Shown here in pieces: positions 47,401-58,803 of a stretch of 64,000 bases of DNA. Source of the stretch: Apium graveolens (lineage: Eukaryota > Streptophyta > Magnoliopsida > Apiales > Apiaceae); contig NC_133650.1 of assembly GCF_009905375.1 (NCBI RefSeq), forward strand, positions 149,960,125 through 150,024,124. The letters run 5' to 3'. Both the position numbers and the translations under genes were made by a program. Below the pieces are notes generated by a model. It was not told where the DNA came from and did not search any database. It worked only from the letters and a program-made list of their open reading frames with translations. Within the stretch, counting starts at the first letter, position 1, and every line of letters begins with the position of its first letter.

Positions 47401-48260
47401 ACTCTTGTAGTTGAGAAGCTAGTTCCTTCATCTCAACTGGGGCTAGCCTATATGGGGCCTTGGATACTGGTGCCGTTCCTGGTGCTAATTCTATAGCGAA
47501 TTATATTTCCCTGTCAGGTGGCAACCCTGGTAAGTTCTCTGGAAATACATCCTCGAATTCGTTCACTACGGGTATGTCCTGTATATTAGGGACTCCCTTC
47601 TTGGTATCTATCACATAAGCCAAATAGGCCTCGTTTCCCTTCCTTAACAATCTTTTTGCTTGTAGCATGGTCAGAATCTGTCGTTGACCTTTAAACACTA
47701 CTTCTTTTTCATTCGGCACTCTTATCTTTACCATCTTCCATTCACAATCTATTTGCACTCCATTACTGGATAACCAATCCATTCCTAAGATTACATCAAA
47801 TTCTCCTAACACAAATGGGATTAGGTCAACCTCGAAGACCTTCCCTTCTAATTACAACTTGCACTTAGGGTGTACTTGATTTACATGAATTATTTCTTTG
47901 TTTGCTATTTCCACTTGTAATATCTCACGTAGGGGTATGGCATTAAATTTTAACTTTTTAGCAAAATCTTGAGATATAAATGAATTGGTTTCTCCAGAAT
48001 CAAATAGGACATTTGCATGTTCGGAATTTAACAAAAGGGTACCTGCTACCACGTTAGTGTTTCAGACAACATCTTGAACAATCATGTTGAAGGTCCTAGC
48101 AGTCGGGGGTCAGTTGGATACAGCTTTCCTCATCGTTGAGGCTGGGGGCTTCAATGTCAGGCAATCCTTTCTCATGTGTCCTACCTTCCCACATTGGAAA
48201 CACGTTACATTGGGTCAGGTGCAGTTGTTGGCAAGGTGTCCAACTTGGTCACACCTGTAA
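47401..48260 (-). pseudogene. Tekay-3 zinc knuckles, protease and linker
   Basis: Zinc knuckles CYRCDQVGHLANNC and CFQCGKVGHMRKDC are readable around 48170-48260. The protease signature is LFDSGETNSFIS (48013-47975), with Glu replacing the usual Ala after Gly. GMDWLSSNGVQIDCE and the linker LAYVIDTKKG, FEDVFPENLPGLPPDREI follow, with stops at 47852 and 47501. Confidence 0.88.
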
Positions 48261-49316
48261 CATTTTAGAGGGGCTCTCGCCTAGGTACACACTCCAAGGT
48301 TTCTTCTCTTACAGGTTTGACACTCCGGTATTGGGGCGCAGGGTTGGCTATGAAATGTGGCCCTAGATTGTCCGCCACCCTGGCCAACACTCTCACTCAG
48401 GGCCTTTCTGAATCCGGGGCCTCGTACAGGTTGGGACACCGCTCCCCAGAGGAACCTGCTTGGAAGGCTCCTGTTCCCAGTTCCTATTCCATAGCTTCCC
48501 ATCTTTCTCTTCCTATTTTTCTTTTCCTTCATACTCTGCTCACTGCCAGCTTCAACAATCGAGGCTTTTTGCACTAATGTGGCATAGTTTGTCAGCTCTA
48601 ACACCGCCACTCGGTTTTGTATCCACTATTTCAGACCAAGCTGAAACCTTCGCGCTTTCTTATCTTCGGTATTCACAAACTCAGGCACAAATCTCGACAA
48701 ACTCAGTAAACTTGGCCTCATATTCTGCCACAGTCATCTTATCATGTTTCAATTCCAGAAACTTAATCTCCATCCGGGTCTCCATAAACCTAGGGAAGTA
48801 CTTGTCTAAGAACAGTCGGGTAAATCTATCCCATGGGATCACAACATCCGTCTCTAGGTTTCGTTTGGACTCCCACCAGTAGTTAGCTTCTCCTTTCAGC
48901 ATGTAAGAAGCGGAAATGGTCTTGTGTCGTTCCTCTACACCTAGTATCTCAAAGGACTTTTCTATCTCCTTGAGCCATGCCCGTGCTTCAACGGGGTCGG
49001 CAGATCCTAGAAACTCTGGGGGTTTGAGAGATTTGAAGGCCCTAAAGGCAGTGGCTGCAGTCTGTTGGGCAGCATGTGGCTGTGGTGGAATAGACTGTTG
49101 GTTCAGATTTGCTCTTAACAGTTCCATAAACTCATTCATGGGATTTCCTCCATGATGGGTATCCTCAGCCTCTTCTTCTACATAGTCATCCTCGTCATAT
49201 TCATTATAGTTTAGGTCCTCTTCACTTTCCTCATTTACTACAGGGTCATGTTCATTCCGTTGTTGGTTAACAGATTCTGCGGGCTGTGCCCTGGTTCCTC
49301 TTCTACGGGATGGCAT
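48261..49316 (-). pseudogene. Tekay-3 gag
   Basis: The likely start is ATG 49316 (MPSRRRGTRAQPAES). An acidic stretch (EEDLNYNEYDEDDYVEEEAED) is followed by the gag domain (FKSLKPPEFLGSADPVEARAWL, MLKGEANYWWESK, PWDRFTRLFLDKYFPRF, MTVAEYEAKFTEF). A frame slip near 48690 and a stop follow, then a basic linker and CQTCKRRNLGVC. No convincing splice acceptor precedes this gag ATG. Confidence 0.88.
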
Positions 49317-49687
49317 TGTTATGATAATGAAAATTGTCAATATAGTTGCAATATTTTATAATTGGATTAATTTATTCATATGTAAGAATGTCATCTATTA
49401 TCTAACATGTTTTTTTATAAAGTGCAATAATATGGACATCAATTTCTTAATAACTGCTAGATATATATTTCATAAGGCCTCCCACTTATATTTGGGGGAC
49501 AATATAACTAGATGAGTTCATACATGCCTGATTATAATACATCACTACTTGTCCTGAATACTGAAATGCAAATACATAAGCCGTGTAACCTGACGGGCTA
49601 GGAACGCTATCAATTACTAGCTATCCTATCAAAATTGGTGACAAGTCACCCAGCCTTCTTCAAGGTCCATATCTAGTCACTAGTCCC
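49317..49687 (-). other. Spacer between leader gene and gag, Tekay-3
   Basis: About 370 AT-rich bases; I see no gene or clear signal. It corresponds in position to 19133-19680 of Tekay-2. Confidence 0.5.
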
Positions 49688-51002
49688 TCAGTCACTGTCA
49701 CTGCGCGTGAGGTCACGCACCCTCCTCATCAGTCCTGCCAACATCAGCTCTGTATCAACTATCGGGATGTATCCTCCAATCACCGTCATCCTCATCTGAA
49801 CCCGGGTATGGAGCTCGATCCCATCAATCTCTCTGCGGGCTATGGCTGGGGAAGCAGCTCTGAAATCCCCTGGGTATCCTAGTCGGATGGCTCTCTCAGC
49901 AGTCAATGCCTGGCGTAACTCCGCAATACGAGCAGATGCCGCAGTGATCTCAGCGTTAAGCTGAGCCACCATCTAGTCATGTACAGCTACATGTATGGTC
50001 GCCGGGGGTGGTAGAGGTGAATCTGGGTCGCTAGAGGATATGTCGTAACCCTTGTAGACCTGTGCATATATTCCATCCTCGTCATCATCATCAGTATAGT
50101 GCATAGGGCTCTGAATCCCTGGGGGGTAGGAGAGCGAATGGTCGGGTGAGGGTACATCTCTACATCCCTCCAGCCTATGCCATCTCCCTGGGTCATCTCA
50201 ATGTCATCAGCTATGGGGACAGGAAGGTCGGTCTCCTCTTCCGGGACATTCTCAGTAGGGTCATCATATGAGTCATCAATGGGTGGGTCCTCTGGCTCGG
50301 GAGTAGGGTCATGCTCAGGGACCATAACATCATCAACAGGGTCAACCTCCCTCATAGGCTCCACTGTTACCTGACACAATAGGCAAGGTGTTACTAACTT
50401 AGAGTCGGAATTCCCTTGAGGGTAAAAACAGTCAAGACTACTCGTGTAGCCCGACGACGAACTCGACTTGAGCTCTAATTGGTTATTTTATTATTCCTAT
50501 GTCTACTTATTTTATATCCTATCGTTTCCAAGATTTGATAAACTAAGGCTCTGATACCATTTCTGTGGCGCCCCAAACCCCGGGGTCAGGAATCTTGGAG
50601 GCCACGCCATCTAAACTACTATAACCACATAACTCACACTATAATATATAAATACTCACGCTTTACGACCCCACTCTTAACACACACACATACTTACAGG
50701 TTATTGTCTTGGAAACGAACCATTCATAGCTAGAGTAATTCAATCATATAGTGATAATTATTACAACCGAAAAGTAATTAAGTCTTACCGGGGAGTAACC
50801 TTTAAGTAAGGCTAGTCCATCGGTTAAATATACGTTTCTTGTTTATTACCTTACATAAGTCATACTTATAAATAAGCCGAACTAAAAACAACTGAAAACC
50901 AACCCAGCTTATTCGGACTACCTGTGGTACATCACCAAACAATCTACGGAACAGCTGGCCATTTCCTACCCGTTTCCTGGCTGTGGTTCTCGTGGTAGGC
51001 AT
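49688..51002 (-). pseudogene. Predicted two-exon leader gene with H3-like N-terminus (Tekay-3)
   Basis: Exon 1 (51002-50922, in the 5' LTR) starts MPTTRTTARKRVGNGQ, is exactly 27 codons long as in Tekay-2, and ends at CAG|GTAGTCC. The intron is 50921-50371 (551 nt, with the PBS). The acceptor CTATTGTGTCAG opens exon 2 in the same phase: VTVEPMREVDPVDD, then an acidic Pro/Asp/Glu-rich region. A slip occurs in a C run near 50125, where the other frame continues IQSPMHYTDDDDEDG and SSSDPDSPLPPP. A stop precedes a helical Ala/Arg-rich end (ITAASARIAELRQAL, LMLAGLMRRVRDLTRSDSD) stopping at 49688. The architecture equals Tekay-2: H3-like tail, acidic/Ser-Pro region, helical end. Broken in this copy. 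Confidence 0.52.
50548..50559 (-). other. Tekay-3 primer-binding site
   Basis: The minus strand reads TGGTATCAGAGC, exact, four bases after the LTR end, inside the predicted leader-gene intron. Confidence 0.92.
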
Positions 51003-54000
51003 CTTGTTCACTGTTGTGTTGTGTCAATTTAAGAAAACAAGGGTGAGCTATAATGCCCAGCATAATAATGTACAGTATGAAAATGACTGTATGATAACTT
51101 ACGTAAATCATCATATATGATAGTTATGTTTTATTCAAAATTAGTTTTCCTTGGTGATACACACCTTCTTATGAAAACCATTCTTTAGGGGATTTTATTA
51201 TCCTGCGAATACCTTAATAGTAAACCCAGAACCTAGGCTTGGGTTACGGTATTGCATCACAATTCCAATTGGAAGAATTAGGACACCCGTTGGAGCCACC
51301 GTATACGATAATCAGTCGTAATACGATAATAATAACTTTTTCTACTAGTAGAAGGACGACACCTTCGTATCCCGATTATCACCCTTGCCGCATTTGGGCT
51401 ACGTGTCCCATTTTTGGGTATACACATACTTCACAAGTTCCTGAGTATACAGAGTACCTTCGCCTGCGGTACGCTTGGTAGTCCATCTAGCACACATAGT
51501 ACCAGAGTCTACCCCTCCCTTGTCCTTTAAAAAGAATTCTATCAATCTCGAGAACTCGAACCACATCGAAGTTCCCCAAGCATTTTGCTTATTGATAGAA
51601 ACAGTTTATCTTACTAAGATATAAATGTATATATGTATATACGTACTTCCGAGATTTTCGGATGAAGTACTAAGGATGTGAGTTGACCGTTGTCAACAAA
51701 TAATTTAATAAGGGGGAAAAGTTTCTCCTTGAAACTATATTAAATAAGTCGGGATAATAATCTTCGACGATCTGAAATTATTCGAATGAATTTTTGAAAT
51801 CAGAAAGTATATTTTTTAATCAGGATCAATGATTTTTAAATCAATAATAAACCCTTTAATGAATAATAAATAATTAAATGATAATCGATAAATAATTAAA
51901 CCTCGAATGAGTTTACTCTCTAAAAGAATATTTAAAATATTATTCCTCAACTAGTTTATGTCTACGTAATTAATAATCTTTAATGTTTAATCAGGTTTGA
52001 AATAAATAATCGTTGGAGTATACTTCTCCCGTGATAAAGGAATAGGTATATAGTATTTATTATTCGAACAATAAAATATAGTTGAGGGAATATGATCGTT
52101 GGGAAATTGTTTTAATAAAAGTTCGAGGTACTATAATGTATCGTAAGTGGACGTTAAGTCCCTTTAAAACGTACTATTATTGACTTGTAATCGTCCTATA
52201 ATACCTCCTGAGTGATTCCCGGGTTTTTTTATCTTAAAATCCCGACCGACTCTCTGTCTTATAATCATACGTCACGCTTAAAGCGAAATTAAATATTTTA
52301 CGATATATATTTATCGTACAACATCGCTACATTATACGAAAAAGTTCAGTTACTACGTATCATGGCAAGAATGGTATTTATGCAATGATAATCAAACAAT
52401 TATTTCACAAAAAAACAGTAAAATGGAGTTGGGTTCGTAACTTGCTTGGGTATCTCGAGGTTGAGGATGCTCTAGGTTCCGCTCGGAAATCTATAATCAT
52501 AAACACAATTCATTTTGTTAGGTCCCGTTCTAATTTACGGCGACTCGCACTCATGCGCTACTTATTATGCACCCTCTCAAATTATATTACCTTTATTATT
52601 CCTTTAAGTTCTCATTCACATCATGGTCGCTTCATTTTTCTAAGTATCTTAGGTTCATTTTCATTTTTGCCGTTGGCTCCGCTTATGGATTCTACGGTTT
52701 CTAATCGCGCGATCTCGGCTCCGATATTTTTATAAAATTGAAAAATCATTATTTTCACTTGAAATATTTATGGAAGTTAGGAAACTCAGAATACTACTCT
52801 TTGTAAAACTGTCATGATTTATGAACACTTTAAGTCGATCCTTTATATTTTCAAAGTTCATAATTCGTAGTAGTTTTTGTCACGTAAATCACTTTTAATG
52901 AAACGGCCATAACCTTTGATCCGTAAATCGAAATCAAGCGATTCAAGCGCCTAAACGATCCTTATAACATTTTCTATCATAATAAAGAGTTATGTTTCAA
53001 GAAACTACAGTTTACATCTTTGGAACATTCTGCAGAAACTTAAAGTTACGATTTGTTCGTTTTAAAGGAATTACGTTTACGATAGGAGTTTCATTTACAC
53101 CCTAAATCTTTATAAAACCACCAACAATCATCATATCATCATCAACACATAAACTCCTCTCAATAACATCATATTATTGAGGCAACAATAATCACCCTTA
53201 AGTCTACTTAGCTAAACATCAAGATTTCAACAACATCACCTCTAAAACTATGTTTATAACTACATACTAAATGGACCTTGAAAATGAATCTTAAATAAAG
53301 TTGGGTCAAATATTTTTACCTTTCTTGAAATCTTGAGATGTTTTTTTGAGGATGTTGGAGTCTTGGAAGTGCTTGGTATGATTTTTGGAACCTAAAACCA
53401 CCATTGAAATCAAGAAACCAAAGAAGAGTTACTATTCATACTATTCACTAGTAACTTTCATGATTTTATTTCACCCATCAAACCTTGATAAAAAAAGATC
53501 AAAGAATTTTCTTACCTTAGTTTGGTTGTTAGGAAGCTTGAGAATTAATTGGTGGATTGTACAATGGCTAGATTTTGAGATTTGATTTTGAATTCTTTGC
53601 TTGGGGAGGAAGGGCCGAATGGAAGAATGAAGGAAGTGCTTGGTTTATGCTTGCTTCCTTTGGTTGCTTCTAGGAAATGGGATGGGTGATACATTTTTAT
53701 TGATTGATATTCTTCCTGGTATAGAATCCTAGGTTTATTCCTTGTTGCCAAATCCATGGACATATCTTAAGTAGCTTCCTAGTTTACAAGCTAAACTACA
53801 TGTTCTAGCTTCCTTAGCACACTATTTGGTTAGCCTTGCTTGATCATCCTACATCTAGATCACTATTTGATAAAGTACCCATGGTTACTTTATTACCATG
53901 GTTAGTTAGTGCATTATATTTATTTAATCATTTACGCATTCGCTCGGTCGCTTAAACGTTTTTATAATACTTCCTCGTAGATGGTTCACGATGTAATTCC

Positions 54001-54308
54001 TTTTGTATTTATTCCTTATATTTTAAATCATCATATTTGGATATAAATCCGTAGGGTTTTAATACTGTAATTATATTGTGATTCCCGTAATCCTCGATGA
54101 GTTGTAAATACGGTCGTTTTTCAAAGTTCGTTTTCTTCGAAAACTTATAGCATTTACATATACTCATTTGGTACGTATACTCATAATATCAACTCCGAAA
54201 CTCATTTTCTCATGCACTACATAGTGTGGGCTCAGATGTTTTTTCCTGTTCGTCAGGGTTACTATTCATTAAACATTTTACAAGGTCTTAAAAATTCGAT
54301 TTATTACA
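50564..54308 (-). repeat. Tekay-3 5' LTR
   Basis: 3,745 bp; plus-strand ends TGTGGCGCCCCAAACC and TTTATTACA. Complete, and contains exon 1 of the leader gene. Right neighbour is copia B LTR sequence, so one side of the target duplication should be tttgt (54309-54313); the other side is deleted. Confidence 0.92.
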
Positions 54309-54661
54309 TTTGTTGATCATCCGTCGGGTAGCTATTTGTCATTTGACTCCATTTCACTTATGCAGAATTACAAGACATCTCATATTTACAATTAATCAAC
54401 CTATTCTGCATATCTACTAGTAGACAACATGACTCATATGCTCCTATAGAATCTACATAAAGTTGTTTGCAGAAATGTGCTACAATACTTATTATTACAT
54501 AAGCTACTCACTCGATGTCAAATCATCATCCGTCAGGACTATATTGAATCATCCGTCAGGACTATATTTGATCATTCGTCGAGTGCTACAAACTTCACTA
54601 AGTTAAATGTACTAAGGTGTTTTATACAATTTATCATCAAGTTCACAACATATTCCTAACA
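54309..54661 (-). repeat. Copia B LTR fragment (minus orientation)
   Basis: Its reverse complement starts TGTTAGGAATATGTTGTGAA and follows the copia A LTR for about 350 bases, including four CGACGGATG motifs, with clear divergence. It stops where Tekay-3 inserted. It is an LTR 5' end facing right, so it cannot be the 3' LTR of copia A; it belongs to a second, oppositely oriented element. The flank atgca (54662-54666) is not found at 4825-4829. Confidence 0.85.
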
Positions 54662-55800
54662 ATGCAGGGATTATCTATCCCATTTCTGACAGTTCTTGGG
54701 TGAGTCCAGTTCAGTATGGACCGAAGAAAGGAGGTATCACAGTAGTTGCTAATGAGAAGAATGAGCTCATCCCTACTCGAAAAGTCACGGGGTGGAGAGT
54801 TTGCATGGATTACAGGAAGCTGAACAAGGCCACTAGAAAGGATCACTTCCCTTTGTCTTTCATTGACTAGATGCTCGACAGGTTGGTTGGTCATAAGTAC
54901 TAATGTCTTCTGGATGCTTATTCCGGTTATAATCAAATCTGCATTGCTCCAGAAGATCAGGAGAAGACTACCTTCACTTGTCCAATTGGTACTTTCGCCT
55001 TTAGACGAGTTTCTTTTGGTCTGTATGGAGCACCAGCCACATTTCAGAGATGCATGATGGCCATCTTTTCTGATATGATTGGCCAGAATGTGGAGGTGTT
55101 CATGGATGATTTCTCTGTGTTTGGTTATTCATTTAATGGCTGCTTGCAGAATATATGTGACGCTTTCAAGAGGTGTGTTGAGACCAATTTGGTTCTCAAT
55201 TGGGAGAAATGTCACTTTATGGTGCGACGGGGCATTATTCTTGGGCAGAAAGTTTCTAGTAAGGGTCTTGAGGTGGACAAAGCTAAGGTAGGGGTCATTG
55301 AAAATCTTCCTCCTATTTTTGTTAAGGGATTTCGCAGTTTTCTTGATCATGCGGGTTTTTGTAGGCGTTTCATCAAGGACTTCTCTAAGATTTCGAAGCC
55401 ATTGTGCTATTTGCTAGAGAAAGATGTCCCTTTCAAGTTTGATGACGAGTGCCTTGCCACTTTTGAGACGTTAAAAAAGAGTTTAATCACGGCACCTGTC
55501 ATAACTACACCTGACTAGAATGAACCTTTTGAGATGATGTGCGATGCAAGTGACTATGCAATTGGAGCAGTTCTTGGGCAGAGAAAGAACAATATATTTC
55601 ATGTGGTCTACTATGCTAGTAAGACCCTAAATGGTGCTCAACTGAATTATACTACTACGGAGAAAGAACTTTTGGCTATTGTCTATGGTTTTGAGAAATT
55701 TTGATCTTATCTGCTTGGAATGAAGGTGATAGTTTTCACTGATCACACAACAATTCATTATCTCATCTCGAAGAAGGAATCGAAGCCTAGATTGATCAGA
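54662..55800 (+). pseudogene. Athila reverse transcriptase and RNase H
   Basis: Opens in RT at AGIIYPISDSSWVSPVQ, followed by GGITVVANEKNELIPTR, VCMDYRKLNKATRKDHFPL, then stops at 54868 and 54901. LLDAYSGYNQI and the active box FMDDFSVFG are intact; RNase H has MMCDASDYAIGAVLGQ and [10 protein letters not shown], with stops at 55516 and near 55702. A frame slip near 55805 separates it from the integrase. The protease and the first part of RT that should precede it are missing, as is the gag C-terminus. Confidence 0.92.
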
Positions 55801-57206
55801 TGGGTTCTTTGCTTCAAGAATTTGAATTCGAGATCAAGGACAGAAAAGGGACTGAAAATCAAGTCGCTGATCATCTCTCGTGTTTAGAAGATCCAAATGC
55901 AACTTCACTAGATAAGACATTAATCAATGAGTCTTTTCCCGATGAGAAGCTATTTGGAGTGCCAGAGGAAGAACCGTGGTTTGTAGACATTGTGAACTAC
56001 CTTGTGAGTAATATCATGCCTCCCGACTTGTCGTACGCTCAAAGGAAGAAGTTTCTGCATGAAGTGAAGTGGTATATGTGGGATGAGCCATTTCTTTTTT
56101 TACAAGGAGCTGACCAAATCATCAGGAGATCTATTCCTTACAGCGAAACAGGGGGGATATTGCGAGATTGCCACTTAAAGGCTTTTGGAGGACATTATGG
56201 TGGAGAAAAGACAGCAACTCGTATTCTTCAAGCAGGTTTCTTTTGGACAACCTTTTTTAAAGATGCTCATCAGTTTGTTTTGAAATGTGATCGATGTCAA
56301 CGAGTGGGTAATAGGTCTAAAAGGGATGAGATGCCTCTTAATGTGCTTTTCGAGGTTGAAGTCTTCGATGTTTGGGGAATTGACTTCATGGGGCCATTTG
56401 TCTCATCTTGCAACAATCAGTATATTTTGTTGGCGATTGATTATATGTCGAAATGGGTTGAAGTTAAGGCGTTTCCAACAAATGATGTGAAAGTAGTGCT
56501 TAATTTTCTTCACAAGCAAATATTCACAAGGTTTGGAACTCCAAGAGTCATAATCAGTGATGAGAGGTCGCATTTTTGCAATCGCAAGTTCACTACTATG
56601 ATGTAAAGGTATAATGTAAATCATCGCATTGTTATGGCTTATTATCCTCAGACAAATGGTCAAGCGGAGGTATCTAACAGAGAGATCAAGCGCATTTTAG
56701 AAAAAGTTGTGTGTCCATCAAGAAAAGATTGGTCTTTGAAGCTTGATGAAGCTGTTTGGGCATATAGAACAGCCTATAAGACTCCATTGGGGATGTCACC
56801 ATTTCAGTTGGTGTATGGTAAGGGGTGTCATCTACCAGTGGAGTTATAACATAAAGTATATTGGGCTTTGAAGAAGTTGAATCTGGACTTGGATGCAGCT
56901 AAAAAGAAGAGGATGCTTCAATTGAATAAACTCAAAGAGTTTCGACTTCAAGCTTATGAGAACAACAAAATCTATGAGGACAAAGTCAAGAGGTGGCACG
57001 ATAGGGGTCTAGTGCTCAAATCATTTGTGTCGGGGCAACAAGTTCTTTTGTTTAACTCTCGTCTCCGTCTTTTTCCTGGAAAATTGAAGTCAAGATGGTC
57101 AGGGCCATTTGTTGTAAAAACTGTGTTTCCACATGGAGCGGTGGAGATTTTTGAGAATGATCCGGGACAAGCATTCAAGGTAAATAGTCAGAGGTTGAAG
57201 ATTTAA
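55800..57206 (+). pseudogene. Athila integrase
   Basis: Contains the RNase H end ([14 protein letters not shown]), a PDLSYAQRKKFLHEVK linker typical of Athila, a zinc-binding region (HLKAFGGHYGGEKTATRI, CDRCQRVGN), core WGIDFMGPF, ISDERSHF (usually with Gly in place of Glu) and [17 protein letters not shown] with the catalytic Glu. Stops are at 56604 and 56847; otherwise one frame to the stop at 57204. The C-terminal part (RWSGPFVVKTVFPHGAVEI) is intact. Only nonsense codons break this domain. Confidence 0.92.
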
Positions 57207-57796
57207 TCCGGTGACACGGCAAACCGCAAGGTGGTTAGTGCCATTTTATTGTCCGTTTGAGCTCAAGATTCTACGTCGAGCTAACTACCTAAAACAAACA
57301 CTTCTTGGGAGGCAACCCAAGTTTGTTGTACATTAGTAGGTAGAGGAAATAAGAAGAAAGGACAAAAACACAAAAAAAATCAGAAAAATAAAAAAATTCA
57401 GGACCGACTTCAGAAGTTGAGCGCGCCCGCGCTAATCTACTATGCGGCTGCGCTGTTTTTCCAGAAACCAAGCGCACCCGTGCTGGTCTAGCGCGCGGCC
57501 GTGCCGGGGTCCTATTTTCGAAAAAAAACCAGTTTGTGAAGAGAAAATCGGGATTTTACTACAAAATCAATTTCTACCCGAATTTTACTCTTCCACATCC
57601 TAAATTTCCCTCTCAAAATCAAACCCATTATTCCCATGATTCCCATAATTATTTCCCACTTCTATTCCATATCTAATTCTCTTCTCACCTCCTATATATA
57701 CATAAACTTATACACAAACTTCTCCACCACTTCACAAATTCTCAAACACAAATCTCTCTCAAAAACTTATCTTTTATTCTCTCTTATTCAATCCCC
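57207..57796 (+). promoter_or_regulatory. Athila post-pol spacer with candidate internal promoter
   Basis: It holds a short inverted sequence TTGGGAGGCAACCCAA (57304-57319), the GC-rich module (57419-57512) and, at 57693-57705, a strong TATA box (TATATATACATAA). This is followed by about 90 bases of C/T/A-rich, G-poor leader and the ATG at 57797 in the context CCCCATGGCAC. The layout is that of a plant polymerase II core promoter for the downstream ORF. Confidence 0.5.
57419..57512 (+). repeat. Internal copy of the Athila GC-rich module
   Basis: Same four-part order as 2755-2852 with several CpG to TpG/CpA-type changes: GCGCGCCCGCGCT, a decayed second part, GCGCACCCGTGCTGGTC, then AGCGCGCGGCCGTGCC. 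Confidence 0.8.
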
Positions 57797-58407
57797 ATGG
57801 CACCCAAGAGAGAAAGAACAAGTAAGCAGCAGCACCACCGATTCTTCGAGTGCGGGTGGTGTGAGGCCGAGGTTTTCAACTCCCGAGCCTGAAGCGGAGT
57901 ACACGAGGCTTCTCTCAAAGCCTATAGCAAAAGAGCGAGGTTTTCTGCCATCAGGAAGGGATGGTAAGTTGTTGGAGATGATTCTGGAGATGGGATGGGT
58001 TCCTTTTTGCGAGGCTCCCGCTGCTGTGCCCATGAGCATTGTTCGAGAGTTCTATGCTAACGCAAAGGCGGAGAAGAATGGTTTCACTGTGGTTAGGGGA
58101 TGACTGTGGAGTATAGTGCTGATGCGATAAGGAGGGTGATTGAGCAGCCCGCGAGGAAGCCCGATCAGGACACTTGGAATGATAAGACTCTGGAGGACTT
58201 TAATCTGGATCAGATTATTGCTACTTTGTGTGTGCCTGAGACTCATTGAAAGTTCAAGAGGGGCATGACTGCTTATTCCACATTCCCTACCTCGTGCATG
58301 AACAGGTTTGCACATGCATGGAACTCTTTTATCTCTGCTAACATCATGCCATCTTCTCATGTGCATGAGATTACTGTGGAGTGTGCTCATCTATTATGGG
58401 GTATTCT
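57797..58407 (+). pseudogene. Athila downstream ORF, 5' part
   Basis: ATG 57797 (MAPKRERTSK) slips frame near 57830 into FSTPEPEAEYTRLLSKPIAKERGF and MSIVREFYANAKAEKNGFTVVRG, slips again at 58100, then TVEYSADAIRRVIEQP, a stop at 58247, and GMTAYSTFPTSCMNRFAHAWNSFISANIMPSS. It resembles the widespread plant transposon protein domain found downstream of pol in Athila, often called env-like. I see no transmembrane or fusion features. The solo LTR interrupts it in HLLWGI; the rest is at 62042-62695. Confidence 0.78.
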
Positions 58408-58716
58408 TGTAACACCCCCAGATCCGGGGTCGGGAATCCGGGTCGTCACGGTCTTTCTTTCCACAATATCACTTCACTTAATTAATAATAAATAACCTTA
58501 TGCTATGACCCCACACTAACACACACCACAACCCGTTATAGTCTCAGAGATGAAATTGAAATAAGTACAAGTCCTTGAATCCACAATTTAAAAGTTATTA
58601 CAACCCAAAATGATTACTTGATAAATTTACAGTTAATTGCCATTATCTGCCACAAGTTATAATTATACGATATTTGGTTCCCAAAAGTAGAATGCCTGAT
58701 CTACCAATAGATCTAC

Positions 58717-58803
58717 CTCTGCAGCTATAGCAGCTACAACATCAACGGGAAGACGCGGGACGCTTCCCACGCGCTTGCGCTGGGTCTGCTTGAGTCTGGC
58801 CAT
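58717..58803 (-). CDS. H3-tail-like exon 1 in the solo LTR
   Basis: ATG 58803 (minus) starts MARLKQTQRKRVGSVPR. Against H3 (M)ARTKQTARKSTGGKAPR, the residues A1, R2, K4, Q5, T6, R8, K9 and G12 agree. After 29 codons the frame meets GAG|GTAGAT, a consensus donor in phase 0, as in the three Tekay elements. Without splicing it would stop at 58663. There is no exon 2 because the internal region was lost, so it is a relic. The sequence 60 bases upstream (GCTCACTCTTG, CACAACAACAG) is shared with the Tekay-3 LTR at the same position. Confidence 0.55.

Larger units (their letters stand above)
41673..54308 (-). mobile_element. Tekay-3: Tekay/Del chromovirus with truncated 3' LTR
   Basis: The 5' LTR is 50564-54308, PBS 50548-50559, leader gene, gag-pol and PPT follow, and the 3' LTR is 41673-44724, lacking the 686 bp that correspond to 50564-51249. 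The left edge is not an LTR end but a break fused to copia A. The right edge is a true LTR start followed by copia B LTR sequence. The family differs from Tekay-1 and Tekay-2 but has the same architecture. Many stops and slips in gag-pol. Confidence 0.92.
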
